DNA of 64,000 bases from Cognataquiflexum rubidum (lineage in GTDB: Bacteria; Bacteroidota; Bacteroidia; Cytophagales; Cyclobacteriaceae): positions 17,658 through 81,657 of the forward strand of contig NZ_JAKZAL010000023.1 of the NCBI RefSeq assembly GCF_022538115.1, given 5' to 3'. Numbering within the stretch: position 1 is the stretch's first letter; each line of letters opens with the position of its first letter. Shown here piece after piece: positions 44,513 to 54,201 of the stretch. The position numbers were made by a program, and so were the translations under genes. Under the pieces are notes generated by a model. The model was not told the origin of the DNA, did not search any database, and saw nothing but the letters and a program-made list of their open reading frames with translations.

Positions 44513-47500
44513 TCAGTTTTGCTTCAATTTAAAAACTTCCAATTCTCCATCGTTTTTGACAAAGAGAATCCATGTTTCATTTTTGACTTTAATGGACCGG
44601 ATATGTTTGAGATCTCCGCTAATTCCAAGTTTTCCATTTTCCATTACGAAAAAACCACCATTTCCATTTCCTTTCAAAGCCAATCCATGACTCCCTTGAT
44701 AAGCACCAAAATAGGGAGAAACGGCTGTCATATTTCCCCCCAACAGCAAATCCAATATCCCATCACCATCCAGGTCTTCCATCAAAATTGCCTGTATCGG
44801 CGCAAATTGGGCTTCAATGGGCAGGGGTTGGATGGTGAATCCTTTTCCTCCATTATTGAATAAAATCACGGATTCGAATTTTTTTGCTTCGAAAAGTTTG
44901 GCTTCCGCTAACTTGAAGTTCTTGAAAATTTCAGCCACTGTTTTACCGGCAAAGTCTGAATGCCTGACAAAGTCTTTTTTGAGCACAGGGATCTGCTTCA
45001 CCAATTCATCCCTTGTGGCGATGGTATATTCTTTGCCGTCTTTATGGTAAGTCAGGATTTGTTCCAAACTGCCGTTTCCGTCAAAATCCTTGACATACAT
45101 CCTGACGGGAGCTTCTTCGGAGCTTTTTAGCCGGCTGTTTAATCCAAGATTTCCAAGCACCAAATCAGGAAAACCATCTCCGTTCAAATCCCCAATTTCA
45201 ACCGTATTCCACCAGCCTGAAGTATTGGCTAACCCAAATTTGTCTGTTTCATTAATCAACCTCCCATCACGGTGCATCAAAATGGTGATGGGCATCCATT
45301 CTCCCACGACGACCAAATCCATTTTTCCATCCCGATCCAAGTCTACCCACAAGGCTGATTTGACCATTCCTATAGCGGTTAAGTCAGGGGCAATTTGGGG
45401 AGTGATATCTGCATACGTTCCATTTCCGCTGTTCTTAAGGATATAACTTCTAGGAAGCTGTCCATATTTCCCAATGACATTTCTTCCTCCTACAAACAAA
45501 TCCTCCAAACCGTCGCCATCAAGATCATGTGGAAGCGCAACGGAATATTGGTTGTCCGGATCAATGGGAAGATCAAGGGATGAGTAATATGAACTTTGAT
45601 TTTGGTGTAAGAGAATTTTATTTGAATGAGGGGGTGAAGGGTTATTTCCTCCATTCAGCAGAAGTAAATCTGCGTTATCCTTTGATTCACTTTGCAAAAA
45701 GGCAGCATAGGTATGTTCCGATTCCAGGTCTTTTTCTAGAATCTCTTTTTCTGATGGGAGGAATTTTCCGTTTTTGTTTTGGATAAACAATCGGGACTCC
45801 TGACCCTTTGCTCCCCCAATAAAAATGTCTTCCAATCCATCCCCATTGGAATCGCCGATGGCAAATGCAGGCCCTTCTTGGGAAAGTTTGTGCGGCAGCA
45901 GCGGCTCTTTATTGAAATCATTGTAATCATCTTCTATGTGCAAAAACTCTAAGCCCGTTTCCTTGGAACTGAGTTTTTGAAGTAATGGAAGGGGTTGTTT
46001 TGGATCAGGAATGGGGGCAAGCAAAGCATTTTCCTCTTTTAAAGTAATCAGTTTGTTTACTTCCAAATTCAGCAAAGTTTCTCTTTTTCCCGTAGGCCAA
46101 ATAACTTTTAGCGAATCGATGCTAGTGGCTTTTCCCAATCCCAAATTGATCTCCGGCGCAACGGAGGATTGAAAACCTCTAGCGGTGAAGTTTTCCTGAA
46201 TGATTTTTGATCCCTTTATGTAGGCCTCCACCCGTGCCCCGATTCCAAATTTATTGTTTCCTGACCCCTCGAACCTGATTTTAAGAAAAGATGGTTTTTC
46301 ACTGGTGGGAAGCTGATATAACCTGTTTTCAAATATTTCAGAGGGTTCATTGATATGGTTCACGATCAGATCAAGGTCTCCATCATTGTCCAAGTCAGCA
46401 TAGACTGCCCCATTGGAAATCGTAGCTTCGGATATTCCCCAAGCCTTACTTACATTTTCAAATGTGAGATTACCGGAATTTTTGAAAAAATAATTGGGGA
46501 CTTCCCCGGGAGGCATCTGACCTGAAATTTTCAAATCACTGATATCCGGTCTTTGAACCAATCCATCTTTTATTTCCGGATTGGTGATGAAGTTGATATA
46601 ATCCATGTCATTGGGCCGCCGTGCAATGCCATTGGAGATAAACAAATCCTTCCAACCGTCATTATCAAAATCCGCAAACAAGGGAGACCAACTCCAGTCC
46701 GTGGCGTTGACTCCTGCAAGTTGGCCAATTTCGGAAAAAGTGCCGTTGGCATTGTTGAGCTGCAGGCTGTTTCTAGTGGTCTGCCTGCCATATCCGAAGT
46801 TGAGTTTAAGTTGGTATATTTCATAGCTGTCTTCACCGGCTGACATTTTTTGGACGATTTCATCCTCCGGCAACATGTCAAGACTCATAATATCAATCCA
46901 TCCATCATTGTTAAAATCCGCCAAATCGTTGCCCATCGAAAACCTGCTCATATACGTCAGGGCATCTTTGCTTGATTCTTTGAAGGTTCCATTTCCTTGG
47001 TTGATATAGAGGTAGTCATTTTCATTGAAATCATTGGATACATAGATGTCAGGCCAACCGTCATTGTTGACATCTGCTATTCCTATTCCCAAACCATATC
47101 CAATTTGGCTCGAATAAATTCCGGCTTCGTTGGTCACAGGGGTAAAACTCTTTTCGCCCTTTTCGGCATTGTTTCTGTAAAGTCTGTCTCCTTCAGGACC
47201 GCTGTCCATATACCGGAGGGAAGCCCTGCCATAGCTATTCTCGGTATGTACGGCATGGTTGAGGAGGTACATATCCAAGTCACCATCTCTGTCATAATCA
47301 AAAAATGCGGCGTGCGTGCTGAATCCCTGAAAATCCAAACCATAAAGATTGGCACTTTCGGTAAAGGTCAAGTCGCCATTGTTGATATATAGCTCATTTT
47401 TGCCGGTAATACCTTTCCAATCTCCAAGTCTGCAGACATAGATATCTAAAAGTCCGTCACCATTGATGTCTACCATGCTGATGCCTGTCTTCCACGGACC

Positions 47501-47839
47501 GGGCGATCCCACTCCGCTTTGCTCTGTGATATCCTCAAAGGCCATATTTCCTTTGTTCAGGAAAAGTTTGTTTGGAAGTTGGTTGGATGAAAAATAGATG
47601 TCCAACAGCCCATCGTTGTTGATATCACCGACAGCTACTCCGCCACCATTATAGAAATAGAGGTATTCAATGATATTGAATTCCTCTTTTTCGGTCAGTG
47701 TATTTGTAAAATCTATCCCTGTTTTTTTTGGACTTAGACTTTCAAAAAGTGGTTCTGTTGGGTTTACCTCAGTTTTTTGGGAACATGAAATCAGGATGAA
47801 CAGCGGAAAAAACAAAAACGGCAAATGGGCATATTTCAT
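44513..47839 (-). CDS. VCBS/FG-GAP repeat lipoprotein with ASPIC/UnbV domain (CRTAC1 type)
   Basis: 1108 residues. Lipoprotein signal ends at LFILISC (Cys near 19). It contains many FG-GAP/VCBS-like propeller blades with calcium-binding DxDxDG loops (VGDINNDGLLDIYFSS, FFDYDRDGDLDMYLL, DVNNDGWPDIYVS), in two propeller sets (about 55-490 and 650-1090), separated by an ASPIC/UnbV domain (about 530-620, IWPTGKRETLLNLEVNKLITLKE). This is the CRTAC1-type protein often encoded beside SusC/SusD in Bacteroidota and presumed to be surface-exposed and carbohydrate- or protein-binding. It is convergent with the DUF1549/DUF1501 operon and leads a leftward group with SusC/SusD and the 200-residue lipoprotein upstream. 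Confidence 0.93.
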   Translation of the reverse strand: MKYAHLPFLFFPLFILISCSQKTEVNPTEPLFESLSPKKTGIDFTNTLTEKEEFNIIEYLYFYNGGGVAVGDINNDGLLDIYFSSNQLPNKLFLNKGNMAFEDITEQSGVGSPGPWKTGISMVDINGDGLLDIYVCRLGDWKGITGKNELYINNGDLTFTESANLYGLDFQGFSTHAAFFDYDRDGDLDMYLLNHAVHTENSYGRASLRYMDSGPEGDRLYRNNAEKGEKSFTPVTNEAGIYSSQIGYGLGIGIADVNNDGWPDIYVSNDFNENDYLYINQGNGTFKESSKDALTYMSRFSMGNDLADFNNDGWIDIMSLDMLPEDEIVQKMSAGEDSYEIYQLKLNFGYGRQTTRNSLQLNNANGTFSEIGQLAGVNATDWSWSPLFADFDNDGWKDLFISNGIARRPNDMDYINFITNPEIKDGLVQRPDISDLKISGQMPPGEVPNYFFKNSGNLTFENVSKAWGISEATISNGAVYADLDNDGDLDLIVNHINEPSEIFENRLYQLPTSEKPSFLKIRFEGSGNNKFGIGARVEAYIKGSKIIQENFTARGFQSSVAPEINLGLGKATSIDSLKVIWPTGKRETLLNLEVNKLITLKEENALLAPIPDPKQPLPLLQKLSSKETGLEFLHIEDDYNDFNKEPLLPHKLSQEGPAFAIGDSNGDGLEDIFIGGAKGQESRLFIQNKNGKFLPSEKEILEKDLESEHTYAAFLQSESKDNADLLLLNGGNNPSPPHSNKILLHQNQSSYYSSLDLPIDPDNQYSVALPHDLDGDGLEDLFVGGRNVIGKYGQLPRSYILKNSGNGTYADITPQIAPDLTAIGMVKSALWVDLDRDGKMDLVVVGEWMPITILMHRDGRLINETDKFGLANTSGWWNTVEIGDLNGDGFPDLVLGNLGLNSRLKSSEEAPVRMYVKDFDGNGSLEQILTYHKDGKEYTIATRDELVKQIPVLKKDFVRHSDFAGKTVAEIFKNFKLAEAKLFEAKKFESVILFNNGGKGFTIQPLPIEAQFAPIQAILMEDLDGDGILDLLLGGNMTAVSPYFGAYQGSHGLALKGNGNGGFFVMENGKLGISGDLKHIRSIKVKNETWILFVKNDGELEVFKLKQN

Positions 47840-47875
47840 CTGATGGGTTTTTCACAAATTCAATCCTTTTTCTGT

Positions 47876-48478
47876 TCAGTTCGTAGGTGCTTGCTCTTGG
47901 GATTGGCTTTTTTCAAATTCTTCTTTGAGTCTCTTTTCTACTTTTAAATCAGAGAAAACAGCCTGGACATGCTGTTCGTCTTTGATAAATATGTTGATCC
48001 TTCTTTTGCCATCGATTTTATAGTAGACCTTTCCTTGGGTAGGATGGTTGATCAATTTAAAATCATCGCCATAAGTTTCTTTGTATTTTTCCAGTACTTT
48101 GGGTAGGAGATTTTCTGCCCAATATTGTCTGTTCCAGGGAGCCCAGGCTATATAAGAATAAGTGACGGGCATCTCGAATATTTTTTCTTCAATGAATGTC
48201 GGGAAAAACCGCATGCTGATTTCGCTGTCATACTCATCTACAATTCTATATTCCACATTGGTCGATCCTCCAGGTCCTTGGGTAATCTTCTGTTGTTTGT
48301 TCAGTTCAGTGCAACGATCAAAAAAATCCTTTTGGGCCATGCCCAAATGAAATCCTAGGAACAAGCTGTCTGATTTGGATAAATCATCCTTGGAAGAGGA
48401 AAGGATAGACGAGTCACAACTCTGAATGATGAAGATAAGAATGAATAATGGAAATAATATGGTTTTAGAACTGCGCAT
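47876..48478 (-). CDS. Unrecognised lipoprotein
   Basis: 200 residues. MRSSKTILFPLFILIFIIQSC gives a lipobox with Cys near 21. The mature part begins with a serine/aspartate-rich linker, then FLGFHLGMAQKDFFDRCTEL and VTYSYIAWAPWNRQYWAENLLPKVLEKYKETYGDDF, an alpha/beta pattern; the tail is charged and helical. I do not recognise the family. It lies between SusD (terminator in between) and the CRTAC1-type gene, 36 bp upstream of the latter, so it is probably co-transcribed with it. Confidence 0.8.
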   Translation of the reverse strand: MRSSKTILFPLFILIFIIQSCDSSILSSSKDDLSKSDSLFLGFHLGMAQKDFFDRCTELNKQQKITQGPGGSTNVEYRIVDEYDSEISMRFFPTFIEEKIFEMPVTYSYIAWAPWNRQYWAENLLPKVLEKYKETYGDDFKLINHPTQGKVYYKIDGKRRINIFIKDEQHVQAVFSDLKVEKRLKEEFEKSQSQEQAPTN

Positions 48479-48610
48479 AGGTTAAATGGGTTGTAAGCGG
48501 TAAAGGAATATTTTATCCTTTATACAATTTGAATTGAATATGGGTTTAAAATAAAGGAATTTGTTTTTATACTTCAATCCTTTTAGATAAAATGTGGTAT
48601 AGAAATGATT

Positions 48611-48650
48611 AAAAAAAAAGCAAGCTGAAAAATCTTCAGCCTGCTTTTTT
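48611..48650 (-). terminator. Intrinsic terminator after susD
   Basis: Read leftward: AAAAAAGCAGGCTGAA paired with TTCAGCTTGCTTTTTTT (one mismatch) around a short loop and ending in T-run, about 20 bp after the SusD stop. Confidence 0.85.
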
Positions 48651-48669
48651 AATCTGTATCAAACCCTAA

Positions 48670-50304
48670 TTAATTGTATCCTGGATTTTGTTTTAATCTT
48701 GGATTTGCAAGAATCTGAGGAGCAGGAACAGGGAACAATTCCAAGAAGCTACCTGGAGTGTGTACTCTCTTCGGTCTGTTCATACCTGCAAAAGGCCACC
48801 ATGCATCTCCATATTTTTTGAATCGGATTAGGTCCTGTCTTCTGGTCATCTCCACATACATTTCCCTGCCTCTTTCTGCCAAAAGGTTTTCATCGGTAAG
48901 GGTGGTAAAAGGAGTAAGATTACCTGCTCTGGCACGGATCTGATTGACCAAAGCCAATGCTTCTGTAGTTTGTCCCAATCTGTATCTGGCTTCTGCCAAA
49001 GAAAGGATCACATCAGAAAGTCTGAATACCACAAAGTCATTGCTCATGTTGTCAGTGCCACCTCTTTCAAATTCATATTTCGCGATTCGGGCTCCGGCTT
49101 GACGAAGACCTCCCGGAGAGATTTCATTGAGGAAAGGCATGAAAGTCAGTGGCGGGCCATTTGGATCACCGTTTCTTCCTGTTGGATCAGTAGGTTCCAC
49201 TCCCGGATCAATCAAAGTAGATCCGTCTGCGCGGGTTTGAGGTCCCACTAAGAAATTGCTCAATCTTCCATCTCTTGTCCCGGTGGATTGTGTCAAAGCC
49301 AAACCTGTCCATACAGGTCCCTGTACTCCGGGGTTTTTGACAGGATCTACATAAGAATTATAAAATTCTTCTACAGTCTGATAACCATTCCAAGGCTGTT
49401 GGGTAAGGTTGAAGGTAGATTGGCTGACGATGTGAAGTGTCATCATCACCCAGTTGAAACCCCTTGCAAATACCTTGTCGTATGGATAGACGAAGATGTT
49501 TTCAGTTGATTGGCTGTTGTTGATTGCAAAGTTATCCCTATAGGAAGGCATCAAGCTGTAAGGTCCAGTATTGATGATTTCAGAAGCATCAGCTGCAGCC
49601 AAGGCCCATTGTGCAGTACCCGTGTACACTTCTGCATTCAGATAAAGCTTCATTCTGATCATCAAGGCACTCCATTTGGTCATCCTACCATAGGTTGTAG
49701 CGTCTTTTGCCACCGGCAATAAAGGAATGGTTTCATTGAGTTCCTTCAAAATGAAATCATAAACTACTTTCCTTGATTGTGTTTCAGGTGCCTCTACGTC
49801 TGTGAAATCTGTTACGAGCGGGACATTACCAAATGCATCCATTGCCCAATAGTAATACAAAGCCCTCAATGCCCTTAGTTCCGCGATAAAGGCCGGAGAG
49901 TTAGGGTTGTCCAATGCTTCAAATGAAAAGATCAACCTGTTGCAGGTATTGATCCCTCCGAATAGGAAGTTCCATGAGTTTTGGAAGAACGGATTATCAG
50001 GTTGGAATTCATGCTGATGCAGTTGCAATAGTACGCCTCCATCAAACCAGTCACCACCTTTATGGGAGACTACAATTTCGTCAGAAGCGATCTCATTGAT
50101 GGACCAAAGACCGGAGTGATTACCCAATCCCCCTAAGGAAGTGTATGCTTGTCCGAGTGCTGAAATAAATTCTTCATCGGTTTTGAAGAAGTTATCTGCT
50201 GTAACTTCACTGAAAACCTCTTCTTCTAAGTCGACGCATGATGAAGCGAAATAACTCATTCCCAGGCCAATCAAGAAGTATCTTATATTGATTAATTTTT
50301 TCAT
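48670..50304 (-). CDS. SusD/RagB family nutrient-binding lipoprotein
   Basis: 544 residues. Lipoprotein signal ends at SYFASSC (Cys near 23), followed by VDLEEEVFSEVTADNFFKTDEEF, the usual SusD opening. The tetratricopeptide-like helical core includes ALRALYYYWAMDAFGNVPLVTDF, and the C-terminal part has FVVFRLSDVILSLAEARYRLGQTTEALALVNQIRARAG and RGREMYVEMTRRQDLIRFKKYG. SusD forms the lid over the SusC barrel and binds the ligand at the surface. It lies 18 bp downstream of susC. No glycosidase or sulfatase with a defined class is adjacent, so the substrate is not predicted. Confidence 0.96.
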   Translation of the reverse strand: MKKLINIRYFLIGLGMSYFASSCVDLEEEVFSEVTADNFFKTDEEFISALGQAYTSLGGLGNHSGLWSINEIASDEIVVSHKGGDWFDGGVLLQLHQHEFQPDNPFFQNSWNFLFGGINTCNRLIFSFEALDNPNSPAFIAELRALRALYYYWAMDAFGNVPLVTDFTDVEAPETQSRKVVYDFILKELNETIPLLPVAKDATTYGRMTKWSALMIRMKLYLNAEVYTGTAQWALAAADASEIINTGPYSLMPSYRDNFAINNSQSTENIFVYPYDKVFARGFNWVMMTLHIVSQSTFNLTQQPWNGYQTVEEFYNSYVDPVKNPGVQGPVWTGLALTQSTGTRDGRLSNFLVGPQTRADGSTLIDPGVEPTDPTGRNGDPNGPPLTFMPFLNEISPGGLRQAGARIAKYEFERGGTDNMSNDFVVFRLSDVILSLAEARYRLGQTTEALALVNQIRARAGNLTPFTTLTDENLLAERGREMYVEMTRRQDLIRFKKYGDAWWPFAGMNRPKRVHTPGSFLELFPVPAPQILANPRLKQNPGYN

Positions 50305-50322
50305 GATATCTTATGTTTTAGC

Positions 50323-53289
50323 TTAGAAACTTAAATTAAGGCCAAGGGTAGTGATCGTAGTAGTGAAATAAGTAGCTCTACGCTCGATACCCGGTGCAAG
50401 TGGATCATTGCCTGACTCTGAATCCCCATATCTTACCTCAGGATCAACTCCTGTGTAACCGGTAAACATGAAAGGATTTTGAATAGAGATGAAAGTTCTG
50501 ATTCTTCCTATTGCTTTGCCAGGCCCCACATTGAAGTTATAACCAAGTGTTGCGTTATCCAAAACCACAAAGTCAGCTTTTTCAACGTGTGTGCTGTTAT
50601 ACTCTGCTTTGCTGATTTTTGGATCGAAATACTTGGTGTTGACTATATTCCAGTTTTGAACAGTAGTACTTTCTGTGTTCTCATAGAAACCCCTGTAGCT
50701 GTTGATCAAATAATGGCCGATTGATCCTCTGAAGAAGAAATTCAAGTCCCAATTTTTGTAGTTAAAGGTATTGTTAATACCAAAATTGAAAGTAGGATAG
50801 GCTGTTCCCAATTGGGTTCTGTCATCGTTACAGTTACAATAAACAGGGTTTCCGTTTGCATCTTTGGCAGTACCATTGATTACTTGCATTATCGGAGCAC
50901 CGGTTTCACTGACACCTTGCTGGATTGGTCCCCAAATCTGCCCGAGAGGTCCATTTTCCTGGATTCGGATCAGTTGAGTCAGGTTTTGACCGGGAGATCC
51001 GAAGTTAGATCGGTAGTTTACCTCTCCAAAACTTAGATTTCCGGCAGACAGGCTCCTAAGATCTGTTTTTAAAGTAGAGAAATTAACTCCTGTAGTCCAT
51101 CTGAAATTTGATTTTTGGATTGCCCGATAATTTAACATTACCTCAAGCCCTGAATTCTGCAATTCTCCAATGTTCAATTGGGTGGTTGAGAAAAGATTTG
51201 GTGGTACAGGAACGTTGATCGGTAAGATCATGCCTGTAGTAACCCTTGAGTAGAAATCAATTGTACCATCCAATTTGTTGTTGAGAATTACAAAATCCAA
51301 ACCTACGTTGTATTCGTCTTTTGTTTCCCATGCTAGATCTGGGTTCGCATTGGATACAGGTCCATAAGAGGGAACGAATTGATTGTTATAAAAGAAGTTG
51401 CCCTGACGACCAAATCTCAACAATGACAGATAGGATTGACCGGGTTGTGTACCTGTTCTTCCATAACTTGCTCTGAATTTCATGGCACTGACGCCTGTCA
51501 TGTCGATCAGGTTGGCGATGTTTACACCTGCACTGATCGCAGGAAACAAACCCCATTTGTTGTTTTCTCCGAATCTTGATGAACCCTCATATCGTGCACT
51601 AACTGACAAAAGGTAAGTGTCTTCAAAATTGAAGTTGGCACGTCCAAAGAACGCCACCAACCTGTTGGAATTGGCATAACTTGAAACTGTTGCCAAACCA
51701 TTGGCAATGTCAAGCGCTGCACCGATGTTATTGTAAGTAAATGCGTCAGTCAGGAAATTCCCAGCTTGGGTGTAGTTACCTTGATTGAAAAACTCCTGGA
51801 AAGAATAACCTGCCAAGAAAGCCATTCCGACTCTACCTGCTGTAGCATCATAATTTAAAGTAGTCTCAAAAAGGTCATTAAGTCTTTCTCTGTTTTCGAT
51901 GGTGGCGAGACCATTTCTACCAAATCCTCCACCAAATTTTGCGGTCTTTGGTGAGTAAGATCCTCTCCAATCAGTTTCTCTCTGACTTGCATAGAAAACC
52001 GCACCTCTAAACTTGCTGGTGAAATTATATTCTCCATGGATACTTGCTAGAAGCCTACTGTCGCGACCGTCTGCAATGTTTTGTTCAGCAATGGATACTG
52101 GGTTGAACCAATCAAATATATCCCTCTCATAATAGCCACCGAAATTTGGGCTCTGTGGATTTGGATCGCGAACTGGAACAGTTGGGTTACTTATGATCGC
52201 ATATCTGAAAGAGTTTTCGTTACCAAATTGTCTATCAATAGATGTATTGGAAAGGTTTACAGTAAAGATTGCTTTGTCTTTTAAGGCTTTTTGGGTGAGG
52301 TTGATCCTGGCATTCAATTGGTCAAAACCTGAATTGATACCCACACCATTTACATTTCGTGAGTTGATCGAAATCCTATAGTTTGTACTTGCACTACCTC
52401 CACCAAGTGAAAGGTTATTGATAAAGCTCAGTCCTGTATTTGTTACCTCATCCATCCAGTCTGTGTTTCCTCCAATATCTCTTGAATTGGGAACCTGTCT
52501 GTACTCATCAGCATTCATGACACTGATAGTTCTTGCAACATTTTCTACCGCTGCACTAGTGTTGAATTCTACAACTGTTCTACCGGTTTTTCCTGTTTTA
52601 GTGGTGACCAGGATAACTCCGGCGGAACCCCTCGTACCATAGATTGCAGCTGCGGATCCGTCTTTCAGTACATCCATGGATTCAATATCATTGGGATCCA
52701 CTGTGCTCAAAGAACCTCCGATCACACCATCAATAACAACAAGTGGTTCGGCATTTTCCCCGAAGGATGAAATACCTCTCAGACGCATATTGAAGCCTGC
52801 GTTAGGGTTACCTCCCGGTCTGGCAATGTTTAGACCTGCCACTTTACCCTGAAGCAATTGGCGAGGGTCATTGACAGTACCCTGGTTGAAATCCTCAGCC
52901 TTGACGCTTGTCACTGCACTTGTTATTTCTTTCCTTTCCTGGGTACCGTAGCCTACGACGATCACCTCATTGAGGGCCTGTATCGATACGGCCATTTCCA
53001 CATTGATGACAGACCTGTTAGCGACTGGCTGCTCTATGGATTCGTATCCGATAAATGAGAAGACAAGGATTTCTGATGCGGAGGCCGCAATCGAAAAATT
53101 CCCGTCCAAATCTGAAATGGCACCTCTAGTGGTGCCCTTCACCAAAACACTGACTCCCGGGATTCCTTCTTTGGAATCAGCGTCTGTTACTTTTCCTGTA
53201 ATTTGGCTCTGCTGTGCAAAGCTGAGATTGGGTATGCTCAGGCACAAAAGGCAAAAAAACAGGAAATTTAAATTCCATTGTTTTTTCAT
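50323..53289 (-). CDS. SusC/RagA family TonB-linked outer-membrane transporter
   Basis: 988 residues. Signal peptide ends near 25 (NLSFA/QQ). The N-terminal carboxypeptidase-like extension (about 28-105, QITGKVTDADSKEGIPGVSV) leads to the TonB box region and plug (about 115-225, EVIVVGYGTQERKEIT; DPNDIESMDVLKDGSAAAIY), followed by a 22-strand barrel to the end (TTTITTLGLNLSF). It takes up oligomers captured by SusD using energy from TonB. A 505-bp AT-rich gap upstream probably holds the promoter and a long leader. Confidence 0.96.
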   Translation of the reverse strand: MKKQWNLNFLFFCLLCLSIPNLSFAQQSQITGKVTDADSKEGIPGVSVLVKGTTRGAISDLDGNFSIAASASEILVFSFIGYESIEQPVANRSVINVEMAVSIQALNEVIVVGYGTQERKEITSAVTSVKAEDFNQGTVNDPRQLLQGKVAGLNIARPGGNPNAGFNMRLRGISSFGENAEPLVVIDGVIGGSLSTVDPNDIESMDVLKDGSAAAIYGTRGSAGVILVTTKTGKTGRTVVEFNTSAAVENVARTISVMNADEYRQVPNSRDIGGNTDWMDEVTNTGLSFINNLSLGGGSASTNYRISINSRNVNGVGINSGFDQLNARINLTQKALKDKAIFTVNLSNTSIDRQFGNENSFRYAIISNPTVPVRDPNPQSPNFGGYYERDIFDWFNPVSIAEQNIADGRDSRLLASIHGEYNFTSKFRGAVFYASQRETDWRGSYSPKTAKFGGGFGRNGLATIENRERLNDLFETTLNYDATAGRVGMAFLAGYSFQEFFNQGNYTQAGNFLTDAFTYNNIGAALDIANGLATVSSYANSNRLVAFFGRANFNFEDTYLLSVSARYEGSSRFGENNKWGLFPAISAGVNIANLIDMTGVSAMKFRASYGRTGTQPGQSYLSLLRFGRQGNFFYNNQFVPSYGPVSNANPDLAWETKDEYNVGLDFVILNNKLDGTIDFYSRVTTGMILPINVPVPPNLFSTTQLNIGELQNSGLEVMLNYRAIQKSNFRWTTGVNFSTLKTDLRSLSAGNLSFGEVNYRSNFGSPGQNLTQLIRIQENGPLGQIWGPIQQGVSETGAPIMQVINGTAKDANGNPVYCNCNDDRTQLGTAYPTFNFGINNTFNYKNWDLNFFFRGSIGHYLINSYRGFYENTESTTVQNWNIVNTKYFDPKISKAEYNSTHVEKADFVVLDNATLGYNFNVGPGKAIGRIRTFISIQNPFMFTGYTGVDPEVRYGDSESGNDPLAPGIERRATYFTTTITTLGLNLSF

Positions 53290-53794
53290 GGGTTAAAAGG
53301 GTTTTAATTGGAAATTTTGACTTTTTTTGAACCTAACCTATTCACGTGATTCCTTTATAAATAGGGACAGGGTACAAAACAGTATTAATTTGATGTTAAA
53401 AAATATTAAAAACAACCATTTGCAATAATAGATTGCCTGATGGCAAATTTAATACCACATACATTTCTTAACTAAGGGCAAAGCAAAATTTTATTTTGTT
53501 GAATAAATGAAAAATATATGAATAATTTTGGACAATAAATTAATAAAATATAATAAATTTTTTAAAAATATAATTTAAACATAAAATATTATTAAATTAT
53601 CATTTAAATGTCTAATTGACATTTTATTTTATTTTCTCACCATGATTTTTTTTCTGAAAACAGTGAAAAAACCAAGTTGATTTTCCTCCTAGCTTTGCCA
53701 GTTTTACCTCATCACAGTTTTCAATTTGAAATGAATAAGTGAATAATTTTACTTTTCTTGTGAAGGAATAAATTCAATTGGGTAAATATAAATT
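53290..53794. other. Very AT-rich leader of susC and divergent gene
   Basis: 505 bp between divergent genes. 53490-53630 is close to pure A/T. A minus-strand TAAATTTG box at 53444-53451 fits the -7 consensus for susC but lacks a spaced partner and would give a leader of about 150 bases. No ORF, sRNA hairpin or repeat family could be assigned with confidence. Confidence 0.4.
53725..53757 (+). promoter_or_regulatory. Candidate promoter of the PH-domain gene
   Basis: TTTG (53725-53728), 21-bp spacer, TACTTTTC (53750-53757; seven of eight bases of TAnnTTTG), 37 bp before the ATG at 53795. Confidence 0.45.
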
Positions 53795-54175
53795 ATGGGA
53801 TTGTTTTCAGCCATTTTAGGCAACGCAGGCCATGCGAACAAAGAGGACCTTATCAAAGATTTTGGGAGACTTATGATCGACGGCGAGGATATTGAAATGG
53901 GTTTCAAACTGATAAGAGATGTCTTTATTTTTACCAACAAGCGCCTGATCTTGGTAGAAAAACAAGGGGTGACAGGCAGCAAGGTAGAATACAAGTCTAT
54001 TTCTTATAGAAGCATCTCCAGATTCAGTGTGGAGACCACGGGTACATTTGATTTGGATGCGGAGTTGAAAATCTGGGTTTCCAGTGAACAGGAACCAAGC
54101 ATCAAAAAACAATTTTCCAAATCCGTGAATGTCTATGATGTGCAAAAGGTTTTGGCGACCTATGTTCTGAAATGA
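53795..54175 (+). CDS. Bacterial PH-domain protein
   Basis: 126 residues. A short helical start (MGLFSAILGNAGHANKEDLI) precedes a single bacterial pleckstrin-homology-like domain (about 30-125): GEDIEMGFKLIRDVFIFTNKRLILVEKQG, a run typical of the bPH_1 group, then YKSISYRSISRFSVETTG and a final helix VYDVQKVLATYVL. There is no signal peptide or membrane helix, so cytoplasmic. These domains form oligomeric rings in solved homologues; the function is unknown. It is transcribed alone and converges with the dipeptidase gene (26 bp apart). Confidence 0.85.
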   Translation: MGLFSAILGNAGHANKEDLIKDFGRLMIDGEDIEMGFKLIRDVFIFTNKRLILVEKQGVTGSKVEYKSISYRSISRFSVETTGTFDLDAELKIWVSSEQEPSIKKQFSKSVNVYDVQKVLATYVLK

Positions 54176-54201
54176 GCAAGGCAAGGTTTTTGAAGCAAAT
54201 C

